DNA of 52,159 nt from Flavobacteriaceae bacterium. GTDB lineage: Bacteria; Bacteroidota; Bacteroidia; Flavobacteriales; Flavobacteriaceae. Location of the stretch: the NCBI GenBank assembly GCA_029252265.1, contig JAQXBT010000012.1, positions 1 through 52,159 of the forward strand, in the 5' to 3' direction. The position numbers and the translations under genes were made by a program. The notes beneath the pieces were generated by a model. It ran no database searches. It was given only the letters and a program-made list of their open reading frames with translations, and was not told the origin of the DNA. Shown piece after piece: positions 7,943-18,900 of the stretch (the stretch's first letter is position 1; the number at the start of each line of letters is the position of its first letter).

Positions 7943-7971
7943 AAGCTTTCCTTAAAAGGAGGGCTTTTTTT
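7943..7971 (+). terminator. Terminator downstream of tRNA-Asp
   Basis: AAGCTTTCC (7943-7951), loop TTAAAA, GGAGGGC (7958-7964) then T7. The nine-pair stem includes two G-U pairs. It is the only clear feature in the 306-base gap between the tRNA and the DUF1800 gene; a 60-codon frame across it (7919-8101) has no protein-like character. Confidence 0.8.
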
Positions 7972-8158
7972 ATACCCAAAACTTTCAACTCCTAAAAGGT
8001 ATCCCATTAGAGGTGCAACTTTTCTAAATTATCCTAATCAACTTTACGCTTCATTTACCATTTTAAACTTTTACCTAAAATGTAAGTCCAAACGTAACTA
8101 AAAGTTTTTATCGTATATTGAATAAATTTTAACAGCAAAGGTTCAACAAACAAAAGAG

Positions 8159-9850
8159 ATGGCATCATTAAATTCTTCAACGTCAATTTTAGGGGTCAGA
8201 AAAGCCAAGCACTTACTTAGACGGAGTTGTTTCCAATATTCTAAAGCCGTTTTAGATCAGTTCGCAATGCTAACTCCCGAGCAAGCATTGGCTCAACTCA
8301 CCGTAGAACCGACTGTTTTCTGGGAAGATCCATATGATATGAAAGTAAATTCTCAGACCGGTGTATCCGATGACTTTTGGATTCATACGCCTAACACAGT
8401 ACCCTCAGATTTTCCTTTTGGACAGTTCCGAAAACGAGGAATAGTATCTGGATGGTGGTGGTATAATGCCTATAAACAAAACAACCTTAAGCATAAACTT
8501 ATCTTTTTTTTACATACGACTTTTACGGTGTCAAAGGATAATGGCGTCGGGAAGTCTTCCTATTTTTATGACTATCTAAAGTTGCTAGAATTCTATGCTT
8601 TTGGAAACATTAAAACACTCGCCAAAAAAATTACCTACGACAATGGAATGCTAAATTATTTAGATAATACCACTAATAATAAAAACAATCCAAATGAGAA
8701 TTATGCCCGCGAATTTCTTGAGCTTTTTACAATTCTTAAAGGGCCTCAAATAGGCGATGGGGATTACACGAATTACAACGAAACGGATATTCAAACAACC
8801 GCTAAAATCTTTTCTGGAATTAAAATGAAACCTAACAGAGACGTTATCGATCCCGATACGGGAATTCCAATGGGGTATGCCTTAGTTTCTAAGCATAATA
8901 CGGATTCTAAAACGTTTAGTAATGCGTTTAACAATCAAACAATTGCAGGACAGTCCAATGAGGCTGGCATCAAACAGGAGTTAGACGATTATGTAGAAAT
9001 GGTGTTTGCGCAAGAGGCAACAGCGAAGGCATATGTTAGAAAAATTTACAGGTATTTTGTAAAAAGTGAATGGGATCAAGAAGTTGAAGATGATATCATT
9101 AGTCCGCTTTCAGCTCAGTTGATTGCATCTGATTACAACTTGTTAGAAGTCCTTACAACGCTTCTAAAATCAGAACATTTCTATGATGAAGACGATTCAG
9201 ATAGTTCAAATGAAATTATAGGAAGTATTGTTAAAAACCCGATTCAACTTTTAAGCGAAGCGTTGAGTTTACTACAAATTGATTTACCAAACCCAGCCGC
9301 AAGCAGTGCAAATCCGCCACTGACTTGGACCACCGACCACGAACATTTTTATAAATTTTATTTTAATTTTTGCTATTTCGGATATTTCGCTGGTGCTGGA
9401 ATGAATCCATTTTCGCCTGAAACAGTCGCAGGATATCCGGGGGATTACCAAACGCCCGACCTAGATCGTAGTTGGTTTTCGTCCAACACCATTATTTCAA
9501 GGTATAAACTTATAGAATGCTTTATTTCTGGAAAAAATAAAATTAGCAGCCCAAACACCAGCATTCGAGTGTTGTTTAACAGTGTCGATTATGTTCATAA
9601 TTCTGGGAACTTTTCCTTAGCGAGTGATGCTCAGACTTTAGTTACCGAGATTTCAGAACTGCTCTATTGCGAATCCATAGACCAAAGTAGAATCGACTAT
9701 TTTATGACGGTCCTGAACGAATTGGATCCCTCATATTGGAACTCAGCTTGGATAAGCTACCTTCAAACAGGGGATGATGTGCAAGTCAAAATACGCCTCG
9801 ATGCTCTATTTTCTAAAATGATTAATGCTCCAGAATTTCAATTGATGTAA
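8159..9850 (+). CDS. DUF1800 domain protein
   Basis: A 563-residue member of the DUF1800 family, recognised from the start region ILGVRKAKHLLRRSCFQYSK, the HKLIFFLHTTFTVSKD stretch and the NENYAREFLELFTIL motif. The function of the family is not established. In Bacteroidota and Planctomycetes such genes are typically followed by a DUF1501 gene, as here, 11 bases downstream, so the two are one transcription unit and probably work together. No signal peptide is visible at this start, so the protein may be exported bound to its Tat-type partner or act before export. Confidence 0.85.
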   Translation: MASLNSSTSILGVRKAKHLLRRSCFQYSKAVLDQFAMLTPEQALAQLTVEPTVFWEDPYDMKVNSQTGVSDDFWIHTPNTVPSDFPFGQFRKRGIVSGWWWYNAYKQNNLKHKLIFFLHTTFTVSKDNGVGKSSYFYDYLKLLEFYAFGNIKTLAKKITYDNGMLNYLDNTTNNKNNPNENYAREFLELFTILKGPQIGDGDYTNYNETDIQTTAKIFSGIKMKPNRDVIDPDTGIPMGYALVSKHNTDSKTFSNAFNNQTIAGQSNEAGIKQELDDYVEMVFAQEATAKAYVRKIYRYFVKSEWDQEVEDDIISPLSAQLIASDYNLLEVLTTLLKSEHFYDEDDSDSSNEIIGSIVKNPIQLLSEALSLLQIDLPNPAASSANPPLTWTTDHEHFYKFYFNFCYFGYFAGAGMNPFSPETVAGYPGDYQTPDLDRSWFSSNTIISRYKLIECFISGKNKISSPNTSIRVLFNSVDYVHNSGNFSLASDAQTLVTEISELLYCESIDQSRIDYFMTVLNELDPSYWNSAWISYLQTGDDVQVKIRLDALFSKMINAPEFQLM

Positions 9851-9861
9851 CTCGCAGACGA

Positions 9862-11499
9862 ATGAAAAGAAGACAATTTATAAAACTATCATCAACGGCT
9901 TCCGCGATTGGACTTATGCCTTTTCAAGTGAATGCCTCTTTAAAATTAATGAATTCATTTTTTAATTGTGATGTCTCTAATAGAAAATTAGTTTTGATCG
10001 AACTCTCTGGCGGAAATGATGGACTTAACACGGTGATTCCTATCAGTGGTTTTACCGACTATCAAACCTTACGTCCAAACATTCATATTCCGTCATCTTT
10101 ATACCTTCCTCTTAACCAGATTGACTCTAGTTTAGCAGGTACAAATCAAGATATTGCGTTACATCCTGCTCTTTCAGGGTTAAAAGATTTATATGCAGCA
10201 GATCAACTCAGAATTATTCAATCGGTAGGCTACCCATCTCAAAATAAAAGTCATTTTGCATCTCAAGATGTTTATGCCACTGGCAACGATGGTAGTAATT
10301 GGAATAATGGAAACAATAGTGGTTGGATTGGTCGTTTTATGGAGCAAACCTATGCTGACTTAATACCAGCAAACTATCCATTAGGAATTCAAATTGGATC
10401 ACAAAACACAAACCTTGGATTTCATGGCATTGTCGAGCACGGACTGGCCTTAAATATCAATGGTCAAGATTCGGAAAATTTCTACTCTGTTTTGAGTGGT
10501 TTGGCAGGAAATCCCCCAGAAAATATTCCAAATTCACACTATGGAACAGAACTTCAGAATATAATAAACGTTGATGCACTTTCTAATCAATACTCTGAAA
10601 TTATTTCTAACTCATTTAGTGCGGGATCAAACAGTGCGGCTACAACATACCCAGATACTGATCTTGCAGATCAACTAAAAACAGTCGCAAGACTGATGCG
10701 CGGCGGCATTCAGTCGAAAGTATTTATGGTTAAAATAAAGGGATTTGATACGCATAATGATCAAAACCAAGCTTCAGGTGATGTGCAAGGAAAACACTAT
10801 GAGTTAATGTCAGAATTATCGGGAGCCATTGAAGCATTTATGTCAGATTTGAATTCCGACAGTTTAGCGGATGATGTTTTGGGAATTACTTTCTCAGAAT
10901 TTGGAAGAAAAGCCCAAGAAAATGGAAGTTTAGGAACGGATCATGGGGAAGTTGCGCCTGTTTTTGCTTTTGGAAAGCCGGTTAAAAGTGGAGTTTCAGG
11001 GGTAAATGTTGATTTGAGTGAAGCGGTTTCATCTAATAATTTTCAAATACAATCGGTTCAACATGACTATAGGCAAACTTTTGCAACCATTATGCAAGAT
11101 TTCCTAGGCTCTAACGATGCCATGGTAGACGCCACTTTTGTAGGAAATATGAACAGTGAAAGCTTTACAGATTCAAAAATCCCAGAGCTGATTAAATCAG
11201 AATTTTTGGTCCCTGAAAGTTGCTACGATGGCAGTTTAAATGTTCCGAACGAAACACTGGCTGAATGGTCTGTATACCCAAATCCGTTTAAAATAGATTT
11301 CTTTGTGAAGTCCGAAAATCAACATTTAGAGACCGCGTATGAATTAAGAAATTACCTCGGACAACGCGTCCTTAGTGGGACTCTTGAGTTTATAAACGGA
11401 AACGCAAAAGTGCATACTCAAAATTTACAAAACGGACTCTATGTTTTAACGTTAACAAATGCGATAGAATCTTATGTTCATAAACTAATTAAGTATTGA
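9862..11499 (+). CDS. DUF1501 domain protein with Tat-type signal and T9SS sorting tail
   Basis: The 545-residue protein starts MKRRQFIKLSSTASAIGLMPF, a twin-arginine signal (RRQFIK). The DUF1501 core follows (VLIELSGGNDGLNTVIPI; FMVKIKGFDTHNDQ; ITFSEFGRKAQENGSLGTDHG), a domain related to the alkaline phosphatase/sulfatase fold. The last ~80 residues, from WSVYPNPF to SYVHKLIKY, form a type A T9SS C-terminal sorting domain. The predicted route is export across the inner membrane by Tat, then type IX secretion to the surface. It is co-transcribed with the DUF1800 gene upstream. A bidirectional hairpin terminator follows. Activity and substrate are unknown. Confidence 0.87.
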   Translation: MKRRQFIKLSSTASAIGLMPFQVNASLKLMNSFFNCDVSNRKLVLIELSGGNDGLNTVIPISGFTDYQTLRPNIHIPSSLYLPLNQIDSSLAGTNQDIALHPALSGLKDLYAADQLRIIQSVGYPSQNKSHFASQDVYATGNDGSNWNNGNNSGWIGRFMEQTYADLIPANYPLGIQIGSQNTNLGFHGIVEHGLALNINGQDSENFYSVLSGLAGNPPENIPNSHYGTELQNIINVDALSNQYSEIISNSFSAGSNSAATTYPDTDLADQLKTVARLMRGGIQSKVFMVKIKGFDTHNDQNQASGDVQGKHYELMSELSGAIEAFMSDLNSDSLADDVLGITFSEFGRKAQENGSLGTDHGEVAPVFAFGKPVKSGVSGVNVDLSEAVSSNNFQIQSVQHDYRQTFATIMQDFLGSNDAMVDATFVGNMNSESFTDSKIPELIKSEFLVPESCYDGSLNVPNETLAEWSVYPNPFKIDFFVKSENQHLETAYELRNYLGQRVLSGTLEFINGNAKVHTQNLQNGLYVLTLTNAIESYVHKLIKY

Positions 11500-11519
11500 T
11501 TGTAAGAATTTCAAAAACA

Positions 11520-11549
11520 AAAAAGGCGACCTACTGGGCCGCCTTTTTT
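11520..11549. terminator. Bidirectional terminator between convergent genes
   Basis: AAAAGGCG (11521-11528) pairs with CGCCTTTT (11540-11547), followed by further T bases, and preceded by A-rich sequence on the other strand. It serves the DUF1501 gene on the plus strand and can serve the M1 peptidase gene on the minus strand. Confidence 0.8.
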
Positions 11550-11581
11550 GATTAAGCTTTAATACGAAGTTTAGAATTTAT

Positions 11582-13816
11582 TTATTCTTTTGTGAAATCA
11601 AATGATTGACCATCTACGTCTAGTTTAAATCCATTTTTCTCGTCATTAAATTGAAGCTGAAGTCTAGCCTCTTCCATGACAAATTCACCACCCCCTTCAT
11701 TTTCTAGAGGTAATGAAGGTTGACCCTCAAGTTGTAATTCGAGGACGCCATTATTTTCAGCAACAGTAATTTTCATCGGAAACACAGGGGAGCTGTAGTT
11801 GCCTAAATATTCAGTCAAGATCTCTACACTTCCGGTACCATCAGTGGCTTTCCATTTATTGTTTTTTGAATTTGAGTCAGGTAAAACATAATCAGGATCA
11901 ATAACCACTTTTGATAATTTTTCCGTTGAATCATGTTTGAAGGTCCATGAGGTGTTACGCTTCCAAATTTCAACTGGAAGTGTTTGTCTTGTGACCTCAC
12001 CACTTTTTGTTTTGAATTCAATCACTACAGGCATTGGCATTTTTTCTAAGTTTTCAATAGTAATAAGAGCCCCTTGTGTTGGGTCGTTTTTCACATATTT
12101 AACTTCGGTAATGGCTTGATCCAGTTTCCAGCTGTTTACAAACCAACCTCTCCAAAACCATCTTAAGTCTTCACCAGCTACATTTTCAATGGTTCTGTAG
12201 AAATCATCTGGAGTCGGGTGTTTGTACGCCCAACGGTTAATGTAGGCCGTAAAAGCTTCATCAAAACGTTCTGGGCCTAAAATGTGTTCGCGTAATAGTG
12301 ATAAACCAGCTCCTGGCTTATAATATGCTAAAATCCCTAAGTTTTTTTCTTTTAAGTTGTCTGGGGACGTATATACGGGCTCTAGATTTTCATTAACGAG
12401 TAAACTTGAAAAACGGTGCATATTTCTTTCTGGATCTTTATATTCTCCATCATTAAAAGCAGCGCTACTTAGTGAGTTGATAAACGTGTTGAAACCTTCA
12501 TCCATCCAAGCGTGTAAACGTTCGTTAGAACCGACAATCATTGGAAACCAAATGTGTCCAAATTCGTGATCGGTAACACCCCATAAAGCAGCAGTTTTAG
12601 AATCATAATTACAAAATACAATTCCTGGGTATTCCATCCCACCTTCATTTCCAGCAACATTAATGGCTGCAGGATACGGGTATTCAAGCCATTTTTCGGA
12701 GTAATGTTCAATAGAGGCTTTGGTGTATTCTGTGGAGCGTGTCCAGGCATCTTGTCCTACACTTTCTACAGGGTATGCAGACATGGCTAAGGATGGTTTT
12801 CCGCTAGGTAAGTTGATACGTGCTGCATCCAAAATAAAAGAAGCAGAGGACGCCCAAGCGACATCTCTAGCATTTTCAATTCTAAACTTCCATGTTAAGG
12901 TTGAAGTACTCGTTGGTCTTGAATTCGGATCAGTGACTTCAGCCTCCGTTCGAATCATGACCGTGGCATCACTAGTTTTTGCTTTTTTCAATCTATTTTG
13001 TTGTTCAGCCGTGTAAACTTCAGACGGGTTTAAAAGCGCGCCAGAACAAACAACAAGGTGACTTGCAGGGGCTGTAATGTTAACATCAAAAGTTCCATAT
13101 TCTAGATAGAATTCGCCAGCACCAAGGTAAGGAAGAGTATTCCATCCGCTTACATCGTCATAAACAGACATCCTCGGATACCATTGTGCAAGTGTGAAAA
13201 TACGACCGTTTTCGGTTTCAAGAACGCCCATTCGATCTGACCCATAATCTGGTGAAGTAAATGAGAAATCAATTTTTATTCTTACAGAACCACCATTTGC
13301 CTCTAAGGCTTTTGGAAGGTTAATTTTCATACGAGTGTCAATAATTGAGTAAGACGCTTCAACTTCTGTAAAACGTCTGCCATTTTTGTAAAGAAGTTTG
13401 ATGGTATTGATACCATAACCACCATCAAAATCTTGACCTTTAGCGCCGTTTCTGCTTCCCCGTATTGGGATAATTGCATTACCACGAGAATCTTTTTTAA
13501 ATAAATTTTGATCCAATTGCATCCATAAAAACTCTAGAGTATCTGGACTGTTGTTGGTATAGGTAATAATTTCAGATCCTGAAATTTCTTTAGTCGTTTC
13601 ATTTAAGTTTACGTCGATTGAGTAATCGGCGCTATTTTGCCAATAGGCATGGCCTGGTTTGCCACTTGCAGAGCGGGTAGCAGTGCCGTTTTTACTGTAA
13701 AAATCGTGCCCAAAAGCATCGTTGTAGTTGTAGTTAGAAGGTTCTTTCTCTTGCGCTATAACAGCAGTAGATAGGAGAAATAAACCACAAAATAGAATGG
13801 ATACATACTTGTTCAT
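11582..13816 (-). CDS. M1 family zinc metallopeptidase (aminopeptidase N-like), exported
   Basis: The 744-residue protein has a cleavable signal (MNKYVSILFCGLFLLSTAVIAQ). The gluzincin site is H417-E-F-G-H421 with the third zinc ligand E440, 18 residues later (LHAWMDEGFN). The substrate-binding motif, GAMEN in classical members, appears as G392-G-M-E-Y. An N-terminal beta-sandwich precedes the catalytic domain. It would remove N-terminal residues from peptides in the periplasm or at the outer surface. There is no T9SS tail. Monocistronic and convergent with the DUF1501 gene. Confidence 0.92.
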   Translation of the reverse strand: MNKYVSILFCGLFLLSTAVIAQEKEPSNYNYNDAFGHDFYSKNGTATRSASGKPGHAYWQNSADYSIDVNLNETTKEISGSEIITYTNNSPDTLEFLWMQLDQNLFKKDSRGNAIIPIRGSRNGAKGQDFDGGYGINTIKLLYKNGRRFTEVEASYSIIDTRMKINLPKALEANGGSVRIKIDFSFTSPDYGSDRMGVLETENGRIFTLAQWYPRMSVYDDVSGWNTLPYLGAGEFYLEYGTFDVNITAPASHLVVCSGALLNPSEVYTAEQQNRLKKAKTSDATVMIRTEAEVTDPNSRPTSTSTLTWKFRIENARDVAWASSASFILDAARINLPSGKPSLAMSAYPVESVGQDAWTRSTEYTKASIEHYSEKWLEYPYPAAINVAGNEGGMEYPGIVFCNYDSKTAALWGVTDHEFGHIWFPMIVGSNERLHAWMDEGFNTFINSLSSAAFNDGEYKDPERNMHRFSSLLVNENLEPVYTSPDNLKEKNLGILAYYKPGAGLSLLREHILGPERFDEAFTAYINRWAYKHPTPDDFYRTIENVAGEDLRWFWRGWFVNSWKLDQAITEVKYVKNDPTQGALITIENLEKMPMPVVIEFKTKSGEVTRQTLPVEIWKRNTSWTFKHDSTEKLSKVVIDPDYVLPDSNSKNNKWKATDGTGSVEILTEYLGNYSSPVFPMKITVAENNGVLELQLEGQPSLPLENEGGGEFVMEEARLQLQFNDEKNGFKLDVDGQSFDFTKE

Positions 13817-13903
13817 AGTAAAATAAATTTTAAGGATTAGTTTGTGAAATTAATATAAATTAAAAATAAATTGATCAAAATTTTTGTTAAAAGCGATTTC
13901 CCG

Positions 13904-14401
13904 TTAAAAGACCACAGATTTGTGATCCCAAAGAATAGAAATAAAAAGTCCGAAATAGATCACAGCCACGATAAATTTTATAAATGCGGAGGTTAAAAAC
14001 CCGAGTAAACTTCCAAACGCTGCTTTAACGGCTGTTTTGCTATCTGCCTTGTTTAATAGCTCGCCAATAAGGGCTCCTAAAAAAGGGCCTACAATAATTC
14101 CGCCAGGAATTGGAGCAAGTATTCCAATCACTAATCCAACGGTAGTACCAATCATCCCAGCTTTTGATCCGCCAAATTTTTTAGTGCCTATGGCTGGAAT
14201 AATGTAATCTAAAATCCAGATTAAAATAGCGAAAATGAGTGTGATTATTATGATTTTCTGACTGACACCAATGTTTGGGATAAAATACAATATCAAGAGT
14301 CCGACCCAACTCGTAAGGGGGCCCGGTAATACAGGAAGAAAACTTCCAATGATTCCTAAGATCATTAGGAATGCAGCAATACAAATTAAAAAAATGTCCA
14401 T
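13904..14401 (-). CDS. DUF456 membrane protein
   Basis: A 165-residue, almost wholly hydrophobic protein. The N-terminal segment IAAFLMILGIIGSFLPVLPGPLTSWVGLLIL and the GTKKFGGSKAGMIGTTVGLVIGI..PGGIIVGPFLGALIGEL region are typical of DUF456. About four to five membrane segments, with glycine-zipper-like repeats resembling those of membrane-spanning glycine-rich proteins. Function unknown. Divergent from the thioesterase gene with a 120-base gap. Confidence 0.85.
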   Translation of the reverse strand: MDIFLICIAAFLMILGIIGSFLPVLPGPLTSWVGLLILYFIPNIGVSQKIIIITLIFAILIWILDYIIPAIGTKKFGGSKAGMIGTTVGLVIGILAPIPGGIIVGPFLGALIGELLNKADSKTAVKAAFGSLLGFLTSAFIKFIVAVIYFGLFISILWDHKSVVF

Positions 14402-14521
14402 AGGCTTATTTATATTAGACTCAAAACACCGTTCAATGTTACAAAAAATTTAACAGATTGTTAAAAGAATAAAAAAGTCATTTTACTTTCAAAAGACTAT
14501 TTTTGTCAAAATTATTGAATT

Positions 14522-15406
14522 ATGAAATCCCTTTCTGAACTTATCGAGTTATTAACTCTCGAAAAAATTAACGATCACACTTTTATTGGTAAAAATTATA
14601 AAGCGCCTTGGGGGCGCGTATTTGGGGGGCAAGTTTTAGCGCAGTCGCTATATGCAGCCTATCAAACTGTCCCAGAAGATCGAATTGCACATTCCATGCA
14701 CGCGTACTTTATTTTGGGTGGAAATATTGATATTCCGATAAAATATGAAGTGGATGTGATTAGGGATGGTGGAAGTTTTACGACACGTCGGGTGGTTGCA
14801 TTTCAAAATGAAAAGGCCATTTTTAATATGTCGGCATCCTTTCAACTAAAACAAAAAGGGGTTGATCACCAGATTTCAATGCCCAATGTATTTCCACCTG
14901 AAAAATTGATGGATAGCCATGCACAAATTGAAGAATTTAAGGACGTCATCCCAGATACTTATAAACGCTATAAGTCTTTTTTACCAAAAATTTTTGAATT
15001 CAAACCAGTCGATAATATGCTAACGAAGTTGGTTAAAAATAGCCCGCCTTTTGATAATATTTGGTTTAAAACTTGCGAAGATGTTGCAACAAACACCCCA
15101 CTTCAACATCAGTTACTAGCCTATGCATCTGATTATAATATCTTACGTCCTGCATCAATGCCACATCGCGAGTTTTTGAATACTAAAGAAGTGTTTTACA
15201 CCAGTTTAGATCACGCACTTTGGTTTCATAGAGATTTTGATATTAGCGATTGGCTTTTGTATGCAATAGATAGCCCGAGTGCCTCAAATTCAAGAGGATT
15301 TTCTCGAGGGAGTATTTTTGATTCCAAAGGCAACTTAATCGCTTCAGTCGCACAAGAAGGATTGATGCGTATATTAAATAATGGGTCAAAACCAGGGACT
15401 ATCTAA
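14522..15406 (+). CDS. tesB: Acyl-CoA thioesterase II (TesB family)
   Basis: A 294-residue double hot-dog thioesterase that hydrolyses acyl-CoA to free acid and CoA in the cytoplasm. Family motifs: WGRVFGGQVLAQSLYAA and SMHAYFILGG in the first hot dog, ASDYNIL (with the conserved Asp) and SLDHALWFHRDFDISDWLLY...SRGFSRG...ASVAQEGLMR in the second. Length equals E. coli TesB (286). A -7 box TATTTTTG lies at 14498-14505, without a clear -33 TTG. Its last 8 bases overlap the convergent TerB-like gene. Confidence 0.92.
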   Translation: MKSLSELIELLTLEKINDHTFIGKNYKAPWGRVFGGQVLAQSLYAAYQTVPEDRIAHSMHAYFILGGNIDIPIKYEVDVIRDGGSFTTRRVVAFQNEKAIFNMSASFQLKQKGVDHQISMPNVFPPEKLMDSHAQIEEFKDVIPDTYKRYKSFLPKIFEFKPVDNMLTKLVKNSPPFDNIWFKTCEDVATNTPLQHQLLAYASDYNILRPASMPHREFLNTKEVFYTSLDHALWFHRDFDISDWLLYAIDSPSASNSRGFSRGSIFDSKGNLIASVAQEGLMRILNNGSKPGTI

Positions 15407-15836
15407 TTCGAAATAGTTTATTTACTTCTTCCTCAAACGTGTCAAAATCTGCTTTTTCGGAAACCAATACTAGAGCTTTGTCTACGATTTTTGACACAAT
15501 ATGGTAGTCAATTCCGAGTCCGATAGCCAACTTGGATAAAATTTTCACTTCATCCTCATTTTTGATATGATCCAAATGAACCATTCGCGCTAAATCATAA
15601 AGGCGTTCAATACGTCTTTCTTGAGTTGTTGGCGGGTTGATGGGATGCGTTTCATAATCTTTTAAAATGGTAGCATAGCTTTCTTTTGAAATATCTAAAT
15701 TTCGAGCCAGCCGGTCTAAAAACGTTTTTTCTTCGTCGTTTATAGAACCGTCGCTCATGGCAACTCTAACCATGGAAGCAAAATGATCTTGGTTTCGTTT
15801 ATTGAAACCACTACTAAATAAATCTGATATCGACAT
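15399..15836 (-). CDS. TerB-like (tellurite resistance family) protein
   Basis: I take the start at MSISDLFSSGF (complement of 15834-15836). The frame stays open for 31 codons upstream, but those are not family-like. The 145-residue product is all-helical, with HFASMVRVAMSDGSINDEEKTFLDRLA and LYDLARMVHLDHIKNEDEVKIL matching the two helical repeats of the TerB-like fold, including acidic loop residues that could bind metal. Despite the family name, chromosomal stand-alone members have no proven link to tellurite. It overlaps the end of the thioesterase gene by 8 bases and diverges from mfd. Confidence 0.75.
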   Translation of the reverse strand: MSISDLFSSGFNKRNQDHFASMVRVAMSDGSINDEEKTFLDRLARNLDISKESYATILKDYETHPINPPTTQERRIERLYDLARMVHLDHIKNEDEVKILSKLAIGLGIDYHIVSKIVDKALVLVSEKADFDTFEEEVNKLFRIR

Positions 15837-15972
15837 AAGTATTAAGTTTTGGGTATACAAACCTACATTTTTTTTAAATAATATTAAAGATTTTTTATGT
15901 TTTATAGCGCATAAATAAAGCCTACACACAAAGTATTATCCTATATTTACAAAAATTTTTTTTTTGAGTAAA

Positions 15973-18900
15973 ATGATTCTTTCTCAGAGTTTTCAACAGT
16001 CTTTGGTTCATCAAAAACTGAGTGCTCTTATATCCAGTCCTAAAGAAAAAACACATTTGAAAGGCGCTTTAGGGTCGTCATTATCGTTTACGATTGCGAG
16101 TGTATTTAAAACATCGGATCAACCGTTTTTATTGATTTTTGATAACAAAGAAGAAGCAGCCTATCATCTGAATGATTTTGAATCTCTACTAGATGATAAA
16201 GAGGTTTTGTTTTATCCCGGAAGTTATCGAAGGGCTTATCAAATTGAAGAAACGGACAATGCCAATGTTTTGATGCGTGCAGAGGTACTCAGCCGGATTA
16301 ATTCTCAAAAAAAACCAGCTCTAATTGTGACCTATCCAGAAGCACTTTTTGAAAAAGTACTGTCTAGGAAAGAACTCGAAAAATCGACGTTTAAAGTGGC
16401 TGTTGGGGAAACGCTTGTTCTAGATTTCTTTAATGAAGTTCTTTTTGAATATCATTTTAAAAGAGTTGATTTTGTAACTGAACCCGGAGAGTTTTCGGTT
16501 CGTGGTGGGATCGTAGATGTATTTTCATTTTCCCATGATCAACCCTATCGAATTGAGTTTTTTGGCGATGAAGTCGATAGCATTCGAACCTTTGATATTG
16601 AATCTCAGTTATCAATAAAGCCCTTAAAAAAACTTCAAATTATCCCCAATATTGAGCATAAGTTACGCACTGAAACCCGTCAAAGTTTTTTAGAATATAG
16701 TTCTTCAAATACAGTGATTTTCGCCAAAGATATTGTAGGGCTGTTATCGAAAACGGAAACGCTTCAAGAAAAAGCGATGGAAGCTTATGAGCAGCTTTCT
16801 AAAACCCTAAATCACAGTCGCCCAGAAGATTTATTTTGTACCCCAAGTCATTTTAAGACACAACTCTTAGATTTTTCGGTCGTTGAATTTGGAAGTACTG
16901 CCGTGTTGGCCACCAAAGTCGAAAACCAACTCAACGTTGAGGTCAGTCCACAACCGTCATTTAATAAGCAGTTTAATCTAATTATAGAGGACTTAAATTC
17001 ACACCACGATTCAGGTTACAAAAATTATATATGTTGTTCGAATGCACAACAAGCGCAACGATTTTACGATATTTTTGAAACCGTAGATGAAGACGTTCAA
17101 TGTCAAACCATTGTACTATCGTTATACCAAGGGTTTATCGATCATGATAAAAAAATTGTGTGTTATACCGATCATCAAATTTTTGAGCGGTATCATAAAT
17201 TCCACCTTAAAAATGGGTTTTCCAAAAAGCAATCCATCACCCTTCAAGAATTAACAAAACTCGAAATAGGAGATTATATTACTCACATCGACCACGGAAT
17301 TGGAAAATTTGGAGGTTTACAAAAAATTGATGTTGAAGGTAAAAAGCAAGAAGCCATAAAACTGTTTTACGGCGAACGCGATATTTTATATTTGAGTATT
17401 CATGCCCTCCATAAAATCACTAAATTTAATGGAAAGGATGGCAAGACTCCCAAAGTTTATAAGTTAGGGAGTAAAGCATGGAAAGTCTTAAAACAAAAGA
17501 CCAAAACAAGAGTCAAAGAAATTGCGTTTAATTTAATTAAACTCTATGCAAAGCGGAAGCTCGAAACTGGGTTTCAATACAATCCTGATACCTCCATGCA
17601 ACTCGAGTTAGAAGCCTCGTTTGTTTTTGAAGATACTCCCGATCAAGTGACGGCAACGGCCGATATTAAAGCCGATATGGAAAGTGAACGCCCGATGGAT
17701 CGTTTGATTTGTGGGGATGTTGGATTTGGAAAAACAGAAGTGGCGCTAAGAGCCGCTTTTAAAGCGGTGGACAACGGCAAACAAGTGGCTGTTTTAGTTC
17801 CAACCACTATTCTTGCATTTCAACATGCTAAAACCTTTAAAGCACGTTTGAAAGACTTTCCCGTTACGGTGGATTATATCAACCGATTTAAAACAACAAA
17901 ACAACGAAAAGAGACTTTAGAGAGTCTAGAGTCGGGTCGTTTAGATATCATTATTGGAACTCATCAGTTAGTTAATAAGTCCGTTGTTTTTAAAGATTTA
18001 GGGTTGTTGATTGTTGACGAAGAACAAAAATTTGGAGTCGCTGTCAAAGAAAAACTCAAAACACTCAAAGAAAATGTGGATGTGCTCACCCTCACTGCAA
18101 CACCCATCCCTCGAACGCTACAATTTAGTTTGATGGCGGCTCGTGATTTATCGGTGATTACGACGCCACCACCCAATCGTTTCCCGATTGAAAGTATCGT
18201 GATCCGTTTGAATGAAGAGACCATCCGTGATGCCATTCAGTATGAAATTCAACGGGCTGGACAAGTCTATTTCATTCATAACCGTATCGAAAACATAAAA
18301 GAGGTTGCAGGGTTGTTACAACGCTTGGTCCCAGATGCAAAAATTAGGGTGGGACATGGGCAAATGGAAGGACGAAAACTTGAGCAATTGATGCTTGATT
18401 TTATGAGCGCAGAATTTGATGTTTTGGTAAGTACGACTATTGTTGAAAGTGGATTGGATGTGCCAAATGCCAACACAATTTTTATTAATAATGCCAATAA
18501 TTTTGGGCTGAGTGATTTGCATCAAATGCGAGGCCGTGTGGGACGAAGCAATAAAAAAGCATTTTGTTATTTTATCACTCCCGATTTTCATGCCATGACC
18601 GACGAAGCACGCAAACGTATTTCGGCTTTAGAACAATATACCGCACTCGGAAGTGGATTTAATATTGCTATGAAAGATTTAGAAATTCGAGGAGCGGGTG
18701 ATTTATTAGGCGGCGAACAAAGTGGATTTATTAATGATATTGGCTTTGAAACCTATCAGAAAATATTAAATGAAGCCATCGAAGAACTCAAAGAGACAGA
18801 ATTTAAGAGTCTTTATAACGAAGATATAAATACCAAAGAATTTGTAAGAGATGTGACGATTGACACGGATTTCTCCCTCTTATTTCCAGATGATTACATC

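Noticed and set aside
7919-8101. 60-codon plus-strand frame between tRNA-Asp and the DUF1800 gene
   Set aside because: It runs through a terminator hairpin and has no signal peptide, domain or protein-like composition.
12357-12750. Open frames opposite the M1 peptidase gene and in similar positions within other genes
   Set aside because: They are antisense or shifted shadows of well-supported coding regions.
15837-15929. 31-codon N-terminal extension of the TerB-like protein
   Set aside because: The extension has no homology-like pattern and takes up most of the mfd promoter region; MSISDLFSSGF is the natural start.
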